Source of the DNA: Methylobacterium terrae
Lineage (GTDB): Bacteria > Pseudomonadota > Alphaproteobacteria > Rhizobiales > Beijerinckiaceae
DNA length: 64,000 bases
NCBI RefSeq assembly: GCF_003173755.1
Contig: NZ_CP029553.1
Span: forward strand, 87,001-151,000
Reading direction: 5' to 3'
Made by a program: the position numbers and the translations under genes. The first letter of the stretch is position 1; each line of letters starts with the position of its first letter. Below, one piece after another: positions 47,496 through 56,696 of the stretch. The notes beneath the pieces were generated by a model. The model saw only the letters and a program-made list of their open reading frames with translations. It was not told the origin of the DNA and ran no database searches.

Positions 47496-48740
47496 TCACG
47501 CGAACATCCGTTCGGCCCGGGTCAGGGCCGAGACGAGGGCGTCGATCTCCGCCGTCGTATTATACAGGCCGAACGAGGCGCGACAGGTCGAAGTGGTGCC
47601 GAAGCGCTTGAGCAGCGGCATGGCGCAGTGGGTGCCGGCCCGCACAGCGACCCCCTGGCGGTCGATGACGGTCGCGACGTCGTGGGCGTGAGCCCCCTTC
47701 ATCTCGAACGAGATCACCGCGCCCTTGGTCTTCGCCGTGCCGATGATCCGCAGGCTGTTCATGCCCCGCAGCGCGTCCTGCGCGTAGGCGAGGAGGTGCG
47801 CCTCGTGGGCGGCGATGCGCTCGCGGCCGAGATTCATCATGAATTCGAGCGCCGCGCCGAGCCCGATCGCCTCGATGATCGCCGGGGTGCCGGCCTCGAA
47901 GCGGTGCGGGGGCGCGTTGTAGGTGATGCGCTCCTCCTCGACGATCTCGATCATCTCGCCGCCGCCCTGGTAGGGGGGCAAGCGCTCCAGCCACTCCTTC
48001 TTGCCGTAGAGCACGCCGATGCCGGTCGGCCCGTAGACCTTGTGGCCGGTGAAGACGAAGAAGTCGCAATCGAGGGCCTGGACGTCGATCGCCTGGTGCA
48101 CCGCGCTCTGGGCCCCGTCGAGCAGCACCGGCACGCCGTGGGCGTGCGCGATGCGGACGATCTCGGCCGCCGGCGTCACCGTGCCGAGGACGTTCGACAT
48201 GTGGCTGATCGCCACCATCTTGGTCTTCGGCGTGAAGAGCTTTTCGTACTCCTCGACCAGGAAGTTGCCCTCGTCGTCGACGGGGGCGAATTTCAGCACG
48301 GCGCCGCGGCGCTCGCGCAGGAAGTGCCAGGGCACGATGTTGGAATGGTGCTCCATGATCGACAGGATGATCTCGTCACCCTCGCCGATCAGCCCGGCCC
48401 AGCCCATGCAGGTCGCAACTAAGTTGTAGGCTTCGGTGGCGTTGCGGGTGAAGATGATCTCGTCGGTGGAGCGGGCGTTGAGGAACTGGCGCGTGGTCTC
48501 GCGCGCGCCCTCGAAGCCTTCCGTGGCGGCGTTCGCCATGAAGTGCAGGCCGCGATGCACGTTGGCGTAGGCCGTCTCCATCGCGCCCGACATCGCGTCG
48601 ATCACCGCCCGCGGCTTCTGCGACGAGGCGGCGTTGTCGAGGTAGACCAGCGGCTTGCCGTAGACCTGCTGCGACAGGATCGGGAATTGCGCCCGGATCG
48701 CCTCGACGTCGTAGGGGGTCTGGAGGACGGGTGCGTTCAT
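47496..48740 (-). CDS. sufS: Cysteine desulfurase SufS
   Basis: SufS is a PLP enzyme that releases sulfur from cysteine as a persulfide for cluster assembly. The 414-residue class II desulfurase has YLDNAASSQKP near 33, SIMEHHSNIVPW, the Schiff-base lysine in FTGHKVYGPTG near 230 and the active-site cysteine in RAGTHCAMPLL near 366. Group II enzymes need a sulfur acceptor (SufE or SufU); neither gene is seen in this window. It lies 64 bases downstream of sufD in the operon. Confidence 0.97.
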   Translation of the reverse strand: MNAPVLQTPYDVEAIRAQFPILSQQVYGKPLVYLDNAASSQKPRAVIDAMSGAMETAYANVHRGLHFMANAATEGFEGARETTRQFLNARSTDEIIFTRNATEAYNLVATCMGWAGLIGEGDEIILSIMEHHSNIVPWHFLRERRGAVLKFAPVDDEGNFLVEEYEKLFTPKTKMVAISHMSNVLGTVTPAAEIVRIAHAHGVPVLLDGAQSAVHQAIDVQALDCDFFVFTGHKVYGPTGIGVLYGKKEWLERLPPYQGGGEMIEIVEEERITYNAPPHRFEAGTPAIIEAIGLGAALEFMMNLGRERIAAHEAHLLAYAQDALRGMNSLRIIGTAKTKGAVISFEMKGAHAHDVATVIDRQGVAVRAGTHCAMPLLKRFGTTSTCRASFGLYNTTAEIDALVSALTRAERMFA

Positions 48741-48804
48741 CTCGGGCTCTCGTGCAGGGCGTGAGAGTGGGCCGGCCCCGGCTGGGCCGGCCCGTTCGTG
48801 TGTG

Positions 48805-50124
48805 TCAGCCGCGGCGAGCCAGCCAGCCTTCGATCTCGGCGATCATCGCCTCGCGGGCCCCCTCGTGGGTGACCGCCTCGATCGCCTCGCCGAGGAAGGC
48901 CTGGACCAGCAGGCTCTCGGCTTCGGGACGCGGCAGGCCGCGGGCCATCAGGTAGAACAGCAGGTCCTCGTCCGGCGCGCCGCAGGTCGCGCCGTGCCCG
49001 CAGGCCACGTCGTCGGCGAAGATCTCCAGCTCCGGCTTGTTCATCATCTGCCCCTCGTCGGTGAGGAGGAGGCAGTCCGACTTCATCTTGCCGTCGGTCT
49101 TCTGGGCGATCTGCCGGACGATGATCTTGCCCTGGAACACGCCGGTGGCGTCGCCGTCGATCACCGTCTTGAACTGCTCGCGGCTGATGCCGCCGACCGC
49201 CGCGTGGTCGGCGAGCAGGGTCGAGTCGGCGAGCTGGCCGTCGCGGATCATCGCGGCGCCGTTGACGGTGGCGGTCGCGTCGTCGCCCGCGAAGTGCAGG
49301 TAGAGCTGGTGGCGCGACAGCACCGCGCCGGTCACCACGTTCACGGTCTCGATGTGCGAGCCGGCGCCGAGGCGGGCCGAGACGGTCGAGAGCGCGATGG
49401 CCGCGTCACCCTCGATGTTGAGGCGGCTGTGCAGCACGCGGGCGCGGTCGCCGATCACGACGTCGAGGACGTCGTTGGGCTGGTAGGCGATCCCGTCCGG
49501 GCCCTCGTGGCTCTCCAGCAGCGTGAACTCGGATTCGTCGCCGGCGACGACCAGCACGCGGGTCGCGGTCGAGAACGGGCTGCTCCCGGTGCCGATGAAG
49601 CGCAGGTGCAGGGCCCGCTCGATCCGGGCGCCGGCCGCGACCCGGATCACCGCCCCGTCCGCCATGAAGGCGGCGTTGAGCTGGTAGATCGGGTTCTCGC
49701 GGGTCTGCTCGACCGGGGCGAGATGGTCGAGGAGCGGGTGACCCTCCGCCATGGCTTTGGCGAAGGTCACCACCTCCAGGCCCTCGGGCAGGCCCGAGAG
49801 ATCGGAGAGCGCCGCGACCAGGTGACCGTTGACGAAGGTCAGGCGCGCGGCCTCGATCCCGGCGAAACCGCGCGCCGCCTTGACGGCGTTGCGGGCGGTC
49901 TCCGCGTCGGGGGCGTCCGCCGGCGGCGCGGCCTCGCGGACGGCGGCGCGCAGGTCGGTGTACTTGAACGCCTCGACGCGGCGGTGGGGCAGGCCCGCCG
50001 CCTCGAAGTAGCGGAAGGCCTCCTCGCGGGCGATGGCCGCCCCCGGGAGCTTGAGCCGATGGACCTCGAACAGCTTCGACAGCCCGGTCTCGGCGGCGGT
50101 GCGGAGGGTCGTGACGTCGGCCAT
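48805..50124 (-). CDS. sufD: Fe-S cluster scaffold subunit SufD
   Basis: SufD (439 residues) is the partner of SufB in the SufBC2D scaffold, with a right-handed beta-helix core. The C-terminal region has the typical GHGATCGAPDEDLLFYLMARGLP and EAESLLVQAFLGEAIE segments. The N-terminal helical part (EAFRYFEAAGLPHRRVEAFKYTDLR) is also characteristic. The ATG at 50124 lies 2 bases after the sufC stop. Confidence 0.96.
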   Translation of the reverse strand: MADVTTLRTAAETGLSKLFEVHRLKLPGAAIAREEAFRYFEAAGLPHRRVEAFKYTDLRAAVREAAPPADAPDAETARNAVKAARGFAGIEAARLTFVNGHLVAALSDLSGLPEGLEVVTFAKAMAEGHPLLDHLAPVEQTRENPIYQLNAAFMADGAVIRVAAGARIERALHLRFIGTGSSPFSTATRVLVVAGDESEFTLLESHEGPDGIAYQPNDVLDVVIGDRARVLHSRLNIEGDAAIALSTVSARLGAGSHIETVNVVTGAVLSRHQLYLHFAGDDATATVNGAAMIRDGQLADSTLLADHAAVGGISREQFKTVIDGDATGVFQGKIIVRQIAQKTDGKMKSDCLLLTDEGQMMNKPELEIFADDVACGHGATCGAPDEDLLFYLMARGLPRPEAESLLVQAFLGEAIEAVTHEGAREAMIAEIEGWLARRG

Positions 50125-50126
50125 GG

Positions 50127-50879
50127 TCAGGCGGCCTCGCTCGACCGATACTCGGCGTAGCCCGAGGCCTCGAGCTCGAGGGCGAGCTCCTTGCCGCCGG
50201 ACTTCACCACGCGGCCCTGCGCCATCACGTGCACGGTGTCGGGCACGATGTGGTTGAGCAGGCGCTGGTAGTGGGTGATGACCAGGAAGCTGCGATCCTT
50301 GCCCCGCAGCGCGTTCACGCCCTCGGAAACGATGCGCAGCGCGTCGATGTCGAGGCCGGAATCGGTCTCGTCGAGGACGCAGAAGCGCGGCGAGAGCAGC
50401 GCCATCTGGAGGATCTCCATGCGCTTCTTCTCGCCGCCGGAGAACCCGACGTTGAGGGCGCGCTTCAGCATGTCCTTGTTGATCTCGAGCTTGTCGGCCG
50501 CGGCGTAGACCTGGCGCATGAAGTCGGGCGTGGTCAGCTCGTCCTCGCCGCGGGTCTTGCGCTGGGCGTTCATCGCCGCCTTGAGGAAGGTCATGGTGCC
50601 GACGCCGGGGATCTCCAGCGGGTACTGGAAGGCCAGGAAGATGCCGGCGGCCGCGCGGGCATCCGCCTCCATCTCCAGGATGTTCTCGCCGTCGAGCAGG
50701 ATCTCGCCGTCGAGGACCTCGTAGTCCTCCTTGCCGGCGATGACGTAGGACAGGGTCGACTTGCCGGAGCCGTTCGGCCCCATGATGGCGGCGACCTCGC
50801 CGTCGTTGACGGTCAGGCTGAGGCCGTTGAGGATGCGCTTGTCCTCGATGTTGACGACCAGGTTCTTGATCTCGAGCAT
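50127..50879 (-). CDS. sufC: Fe-S assembly ATPase SufC
   Basis: SufC (250 residues from ATG 50879) is the ABC-type ATPase of the SufBCD complex. It has Walker [10 protein letters not shown], the Q loop [12 protein letters not shown], signature [14 protein letters not shown], Walker [17 protein letters not shown] and the switch [12 protein letters not shown] at 50888 would add three residues; an AAGGGA site upstream could serve either start. A small Zn-ribbon gene, unusual in suf operons, ends just upstream. Confidence 0.97.
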   Translation of the reverse strand: MLEIKNLVVNIEDKRILNGLSLTVNDGEVAAIMGPNGSGKSTLSYVIAGKEDYEVLDGEILLDGENILEMEADARAAAGIFLAFQYPLEIPGVGTMTFLKAAMNAQRKTRGEDELTTPDFMRQVYAAADKLEINKDMLKRALNVGFSGGEKKRMEILQMALLSPRFCVLDETDSGLDIDALRIVSEGVNALRGKDRSFLVITHYQRLLNHIVPDTVHVMAQGRVVKSGGKELALELEASGYAEYRSSEAA

Positions 50880-50894
50880 TTTCGTCAAATTCCC

Positions 50895-51134
50895 TTAAAA
50901 CCAGTGCCGGTGCATCGCCTGCAGGAAAACCCGATTTCCAACTGGGAAGCCCGACAAATCGCCGATGACCGCATCAATGCCGCACCGGGGACAGAGGGCC
51001 GTGCCTTCGTCGGCGATCCAATGCGTGATCTCGTTCGATGAGAAAACTTCGAGGCAGTAGAAGCATCCGCAACTGACGCTGCTCCTGACCTCGTCGGCAT
51101 GCCGGGAGGAGTGCGTGTGCGCAGCCCCCAGCAT
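50895..51134 (-). CDS. Small zinc-ribbon-like cytoplasmic protein within the suf operon
   Basis: This 79-residue protein sits between sufB (stop 29 bases upstream) and sufC. Its core reads SCGCFYCLEVFSSNEITHWI, then TALCPRCGIDAVIGDLSGFPV and ends QAMHRHWF. It belongs to a family of short uncharacterised bacterial proteins with a CxxC...CPxCGID zinc-ribbon pattern. Two CxxC pairs (FYC with the preceding GC, and CPRC) could bind Zn or an Fe-S cluster. Start at 51134 gives MLGAAHTHSSRH. Operon position suggests a role linked to Fe-S assembly, but nothing in the sequence proves it. Confidence 0.75.
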   Translation of the reverse strand: MLGAAHTHSSRHADEVRSSVSCGCFYCLEVFSSNEITHWIADEGTALCPRCGIDAVIGDLSGFPVGNRVFLQAMHRHWF

Positions 51135-51163
51135 GCCGTCGTCGACGGTGTCGTCCAGAGGCG

Positions 51164-52633
<1,470 letters not shown>

Positions 52634-52702
52634 ACCCGTCTCCTACCGCTTACGGCTTCAAGGGCCGCGAGGTGATGACACGGCCGGGGAGGGTTCGCAC
52701 GC

Positions 52703-53878
52703 TCATGCGGCCCGTTCCCGGCGCTTATATAGGGACGAAACCAGCCGATCGAAGGCCGCGAGGAAGCTTTCCCCGTCCTCTTGCCGGCTGTTCCACCCCA
52801 AACTCACGCGCAGCGCCCCCGCCGACAGGGTGGAATCGACCCCCATCGCCGCGAGCACGCCGGAGCGCGACACCTTGCCCGAGGCGCAGGCGGCCCCGGA
52901 CGACACCGCCACGCCGTCGAGGTCGAGGGCGATCAGGGCCGTCTCGGCCTTGAGCCCCGGCACCGCGAAGCACAGCGTATTGGGCAGGCGCTCGGCTCCC
53001 GCCCCGAACACCACCGCGTCCGGCGCCCGCGCCCGCACGCCGGCCTCGATCGCGTCGCGAAGGCCGGCGAGGCGCGTCGCCTCCTCGGCCAAGCTCGACG
53101 AGGCGGTCTCCGCCGCGACGCCGAACCCCACGATGCCCGGCACGTTCTCGGTCCCAGCCCGCAGGCGCCCCTCCTGCCCGCCGCCGCGGACGAGCCCGGG
53201 CGCCAGGGTCGCGCCCTCGCGGAGCAGGATCGCGCCGACCCCTTTCGGGGCTCCGAGCTTGTGGCCGGACAGCGTCAGCGCGTCGATGCCGCTTATATTG
53301 CGCGCGATCGAAACCCGTCCAGCGGCCTGGACGGCGTCGCTGTGGAGCAGGGCGCCGTGCTGGCATGTGAGCGCCGCAACCCTCGCCAGGGGCTGGATCA
53401 CCCCGGTCTCGTTGTTGGCGGCCTGGACCGACACGAGAGCGGTGACGCCCTCCGCCGCCAGGGCACCGAGCCGCGCCTCCAGCACGTCGAGGCGCAAGGC
53501 CCCGTGTTCGTCGACCGGCAGGATCTCGGTCGCATCGCCCGGGAAGCCGTGGCCCTCCAGGCAGCAGGGATGCTCGGTCGCGCCGATCAGGAGCCGGGTC
53601 GGTGCCGGCAGGTCCCGTCGGCGGAGCGCGCCCGACAGCACCGCGTTCGCCGCCTCGGTGCCGCCGCTGGTGAACGCCACCCGCGCCGGCGCGGCGCCGG
53701 CGAGGGACGCGACCCGCACCCGCGCCGCCTCGATGGCCGAGCGGGCGGCCCGCCCTTCGCGGTGGATCGAGGACGGGTTGCCCGGAAGCGCGACGAGCGC
53801 GCGCGCGACCGCCTCCGCCACCTCGGGCCGCACGGGCGAGGTCGCGTTGTGATCGAGGTAGGCGCGCTCGCGCTCCAT
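52703..53878 (-). CDS. Cysteine desulfurase, NifS/IscS-like (class I)
   Basis: This 391-residue PLP enzyme is the first gene of the suf operon and a second desulfurase besides sufS. It has AYLDHNATSPVRP, GNPSSIHREGR, ATEHPCC, VSVQAANNETGVIQP, the Schiff-base lysine in LSGHKLGAPKGVG near 204 and the mobile-loop cysteine in SSGAACASGKV near 329. Class I enzymes usually work without SufE. The sequence is more divergent than housekeeping IscS. The ATG at 53878 fits the family start (MERERAYLDHNAT); an upstream in-frame GTG/ATG would add a Gly-rich tail. Confidence 0.93.
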   Translation of the reverse strand: MERERAYLDHNATSPVRPEVAEAVARALVALPGNPSSIHREGRAARSAIEAARVRVASLAGAAPARVAFTSGGTEAANAVLSGALRRRDLPAPTRLLIGATEHPCCLEGHGFPGDATEILPVDEHGALRLDVLEARLGALAAEGVTALVSVQAANNETGVIQPLARVAALTCQHGALLHSDAVQAAGRVSIARNISGIDALTLSGHKLGAPKGVGAILLREGATLAPGLVRGGGQEGRLRAGTENVPGIVGFGVAAETASSSLAEEATRLAGLRDAIEAGVRARAPDAVVFGAGAERLPNTLCFAVPGLKAETALIALDLDGVAVSSGAACASGKVSRSGVLAAMGVDSTLSAGALRVSLGWNSRQEDGESFLAAFDRLVSSLYKRRERAA

Positions 53879-53993
53879 GCGCTGAATTCCTTTGCCTTTC
53901 CCCCCGGGGGCCGTGCTAAGGCCCGCCCCGGACACGCGTAATCAGATGGTGCGTGCTCACCGGCGCGAGGCGCGGGACGGCGGCACCCAGTTG

Positions 53994-54010
53994 TTTAGAA
54001 CGATTCTAGT
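53994..54010. promoter_or_regulatory. Irr-box-like palindrome 1 (suf promoter)
   Basis: TTTAGAA-CGA-TTCTAGT is a 7-3-7 palindrome with two mismatches in the outer arm. It closely fits the iron control element (consensus TTAGAA-N3-TTCTAA) bound by Irr, the heme-responsive iron regulator of Hyphomicrobiales. It lies 116 bases upstream of the first suf-operon start codon and also upstream of the divergent hydrolase gene. Recognition is by pattern only. Confidence 0.65.
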
Positions 54011-54012
54011 CC

Positions 54013-54029
54013 TCTAGAACCGTTCTAAG
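54013..54029. promoter_or_regulatory. Irr-box-like palindrome 2 (suf promoter)
   Basis: TCTAGAA-CCG-TTCTAAG has the same 7-3-7 layout as the first box and begins 3 bases after it. The two centres are 19 bases apart, close to two DNA turns, which would let two Irr dimers bind side by side. The tandem arrangement argues for a real operator rather than chance in this GC-rich sequence. Confidence 0.65.
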
Positions 54030-54133
54030 GGTGCTTTTATGGGAGACCGACCCCGAGTCAAGCATCGGGCCCGGCCTCTTCGTCCATCCCTGCGCGGCGC
54101 TCACGCACCCTTGAAGCTCGAAAGAGGTCGTTC

Positions 54134-54790
54134 ATGCCCGAGGTCATCTTCGCCGGTCCCGCCGGTCGGCTGGAGGGGCGCTACCAGGCGCCGAAGCAGA
54201 AGGGTGCCCCGATCGCCATCGTGCTGCACCCGCACCCGCAATTCGGCGGCACGATGAACAACCAGATCGTCTACAACCTGTTCTACACGTTCGCGAATCG
54301 CGGCTTCGCGGCCCTGCGCTTCAACTTCCGCGGCGTCGGGCGCAGCCAGGGCTCGTTCGACCACGGCGTCGGCGAATTGTCGGATGCGGCCGCCGCCCTC
54401 GACTGGGTGCAGGCGGTGAACCCCGAGGCGCGGGCGTGCTGGATCGCCGGCGTGTCGTTCGGCTCGTGGATCGGCATGCAACTCTTGATGCGCCGCCCGG
54501 AGATCGAGGGCTTCATCTCGATCGCCGCGATGGCCAACCGCTACGATTTCAGCTTCCTCGCGCCCTGCCCGTCCTCGGGCCTGTTCGTGCATGGCTCCGA
54601 GGACCGGGTCGCGCCGGCCCGCGAGGTGATGCCGGTGATCGAGAAGGTGAAGACCCAGAAGGGCGTCATCATCGAGCACCAGATCGTCGAGGGCGCCAAC
54701 CACTTCTTCGACGGCAAGGTCGACGAGCTGACCCAGACGGTGGACACCTACCTCGACAAGCGCCTGGGCAAGCGCGACGAGGCGGCGTAG
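54134..54790 (+). CDS. Alpha/beta hydrolase
   Basis: This 218-residue protein belongs to a group of small alpha/beta hydrolases common in alphaproteobacteria. The oxyanion region is HPHPQFGGTMNN (32-43). The nucleophile elbow is GVSFG (Ser108), the acid is in HGSEDRVAP (Asp157) and the histidine in EGANHFF (His190). The substrate is unknown; an esterase-type activity is expected. It is divergent from the suf operon, and a strong bidirectional hairpin follows. Confidence 0.92.
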   Translation: MPEVIFAGPAGRLEGRYQAPKQKGAPIAIVLHPHPQFGGTMNNQIVYNLFYTFANRGFAALRFNFRGVGRSQGSFDHGVGELSDAAAALDWVQAVNPEARACWIAGVSFGSWIGMQLLMRRPEIEGFISIAAMANRYDFSFLAPCPSSGLFVHGSEDRVAPAREVMPVIEKVKTQKGVIIEHQIVEGANHFFDGKVDELTQTVDTYLDKRLGKRDEAA

Positions 54791-54812
54791 TCGCAACCCT
54801 CGGCCTCACCGT

Positions 54813-54857
54813 TCACTCCCACCCATGATCTCATCCTGAGGTCATGGGTGGGAGTGA
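54813..54857. terminator. Bidirectional hairpin between hydrolase and PPK2 genes
   Basis: Perfect 16-base arms (54813-54828 and 54842-54857, TCACTCCCACCCATGA and its complement) with a 13-base loop lie in the 94-base gap between two convergent genes. Symmetry and position indicate a terminator serving both strands, although no long T-tract follows. Confidence 0.7.
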
Positions 54858-54884
54858 CCTTCCAGAGATGGCCGGACGATTGCG

Positions 54885-55838
54885 TCAATCCGGCACCGTG
54901 ACCCCGCTCAGATCGGCCTTCGGCTCCGGAAATCGCGGGTCCATCGCCTCCAGCGTGTCGGCGATGAGCCGCGCCACCGCGAGGTTGCGAAACCACTTAC
55001 GGTTCGCCGGCACCACGTGCCAGGGTGCCAGCCGCGTGCCGCAGAGCGTCAGGGCGTCCTGGAACGCCGCCTGGTAGGAATCCCAGGCCTCCCGCTCGAC
55101 GAGGTCGGCGGGGTCGAACTTCCAGTTCTTGGTCGGATCGGCGAGCCGGCTCTCCAGCCGCTCCTTCTGCTCGGCTTTCGAGATGTGCAGGAAGATCTTG
55201 AGCACGGTCGTGCCCGAGAGGGTCAGCAGGCGCTCGAAATCGTTGATGAGGTCGTAGCGCGGGCGCCAGACCGCCTCCGGCACCAGCCGCTTCACCCGGA
55301 CGATCAGCACGTCCTCGTAGTGGCTGCGGTTGAACACGCCGATCAGGCCGCGGGCCGGGGCCTCCCGGTGGTAGCGCCAGAGGAAATCGTGGTCGAGTTC
55401 CTCGGCGCTCGGCGTCTTGAACGACGAGACCCGGCACCCTTGCGGGTTCACCCCCTCGAAGACGTGGCGGATGGTGCCGTCCTTGCCGCCGGTGTCGATC
55501 GCCTGCAACACCACCAGCAGGCTGCGCCTGCGCTCGGCGTAGAGCCGCACCTGCAGGGCCTGGATGCGGGTGCGCACCTGCACCAGCTCGTCCTCGGCCG
55601 CCGCCTTGCCGTCGGAGGAGCCCGGCGCGTCCGGGTCGATCTCGGCGAGTCGGCACGGCGCCTCGGGCCGGCACTGGACCACGCCAGGCGGGGGCGGCGG
55701 CATCGTCGCCCCGTGCTCGGCGAGGAAGCCCGGGCTCGCCTCGGCGAGGGATCCGGCCTCGTTCGCCCAGGCGGCGGAGGACGGGCGCGGATGGCCGGGG
55801 AGCGAAACCGGCTTGTGTTTCGGGTTCTTCTTCGACAT
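54885..55838 (-). CDS. ppk2: Polyphosphate kinase 2 family protein
   Basis: PPK2 enzymes transfer phosphate between polyphosphate and nucleotides. This 317-residue single-domain protein has Walker A TGGKDG (GGKDG at 117-121), the lid region, Walker B GVFNRSHYEDVL (motif near 170-176) and the PANRKWFRNLAV segment near 285. The first about 75 residues are a Pro-rich, poorly conserved extension (including five prolines in a row). The precise direction (ADP, GDP or AMP as acceptor) cannot be decided from the motifs visible. It starts at ATG 55838, divergent from the histidine phosphatase gene. Confidence 0.92.
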   Translation of the reverse strand: MSKKNPKHKPVSLPGHPRPSSAAWANEAGSLAEASPGFLAEHGATMPPPPPGVVQCRPEAPCRLAEIDPDAPGSSDGKAAAEDELVQVRTRIQALQVRLYAERRRSLLVVLQAIDTGGKDGTIRHVFEGVNPQGCRVSSFKTPSAEELDHDFLWRYHREAPARGLIGVFNRSHYEDVLIVRVKRLVPEAVWRPRYDLINDFERLLTLSGTTVLKIFLHISKAEQKERLESRLADPTKNWKFDPADLVEREAWDSYQAAFQDALTLCGTRLAPWHVVPANRKWFRNLAVARLIADTLEAMDPRFPEPKADLSGVTVPD

Positions 55839-55936
55839 CGGAAGGCTTCAGGGGGCTCCGGCGGGGACAGGGACGTGCGACCGAACGTGACGGGAATAAC
55901 GGCAGCGAAGCGGGGCCGTTCCGAGGGACCGGGGCG

Positions 55937-56530
55937 ATGAGCCGGGCGCCGATCTACTTCGTGCGCCACGGCGAGACCGATTGGAACGCGGAAGGCCGGC
56001 TGCAGGGCCAGCGCGACACGCCCCTCAACGCCAAGGGCCGCGGGCAGGCCGTGGAGGCCGGCGAGCGGCTGCGCGGCCTCGTCGGCACCGGGGTCGGCGA
56101 CCTGCCCTACCTGGCGAGCCCGATGGAGCGCACGCGCCACACGATGGAGGGCCTGCGCGCCGCGCTCGGCCTCGATCCCGCCGGCTACGCCACCGATCCG
56201 CGCCTGCGCGAGATCGGCTTCGGCGCCTGGGAGGGGCTGACCTGGAAGGACGTGCGGCGCCACGATCCCGCCCGGTCGCAGGCCCGCGACCGCGACCGCT
56301 GGGGCTTCTGCCCGCCGGGCGAGGGAGCGGAGAGCTACGCCATGGTGGCCGAGCGGGTGCGCCCGCTCCTCGACGCCCTCGACCGGCCGACGGTCATCGT
56401 CGCCCATGGCGGCGTCGCCCGCGCGGTGATGGTGACGCTGGGGGCGGCGGGACCCGAGGAGGCGCCCCATCTGGAGATCCTCCAGGGCCGGATCCTGGTG
56501 CTCGAGGCCGGCGCCCGCCGCTGGGTCTGA
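55937..56530 (+). CDS. Histidine phosphatase family protein
   Basis: This 197-residue phosphoglycerate-mutase-like phosphatase has catalytic RHGE at 10-13 in YFVRHGETDWNAEGRLQGQ, phosphate-pocket arginine in LASPMERTRHT near 60-70, REIGFGAWEG and the second catalytic histidine in IVAHGGVARA near 154. Such enzymes dephosphorylate small molecules; the substrate is unknown. GGGACCGGGG precedes the ATG. It lies 166 bases upstream of the large synthetase gene on the same strand. Confidence 0.92.
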   Translation: MSRAPIYFVRHGETDWNAEGRLQGQRDTPLNAKGRGQAVEAGERLRGLVGTGVGDLPYLASPMERTRHTMEGLRAALGLDPAGYATDPRLREIGFGAWEGLTWKDVRRHDPARSQARDRDRWGFCPPGEGAESYAMVAERVRPLLDALDRPTVIVAHGGVARAVMVTLGAAGPEEAPHLEILQGRILVLEAGARRWV

Positions 56531-56696
56531 CACCGCGTTTTGTCGCCGGCCGTGCCTTGAACCGGCCCCGGTTCTCGTCCACCTCCCGCGTTCCCGCCCG
56601 CCGGCGGGGCCTCCTCCCGCGCCGGATTCCGGCGATGCCGGTCTCGCTCCGGCGCCCATGAGCTCAACGGCCCGCCCGGGCCAGCGGAGTCGCTTG

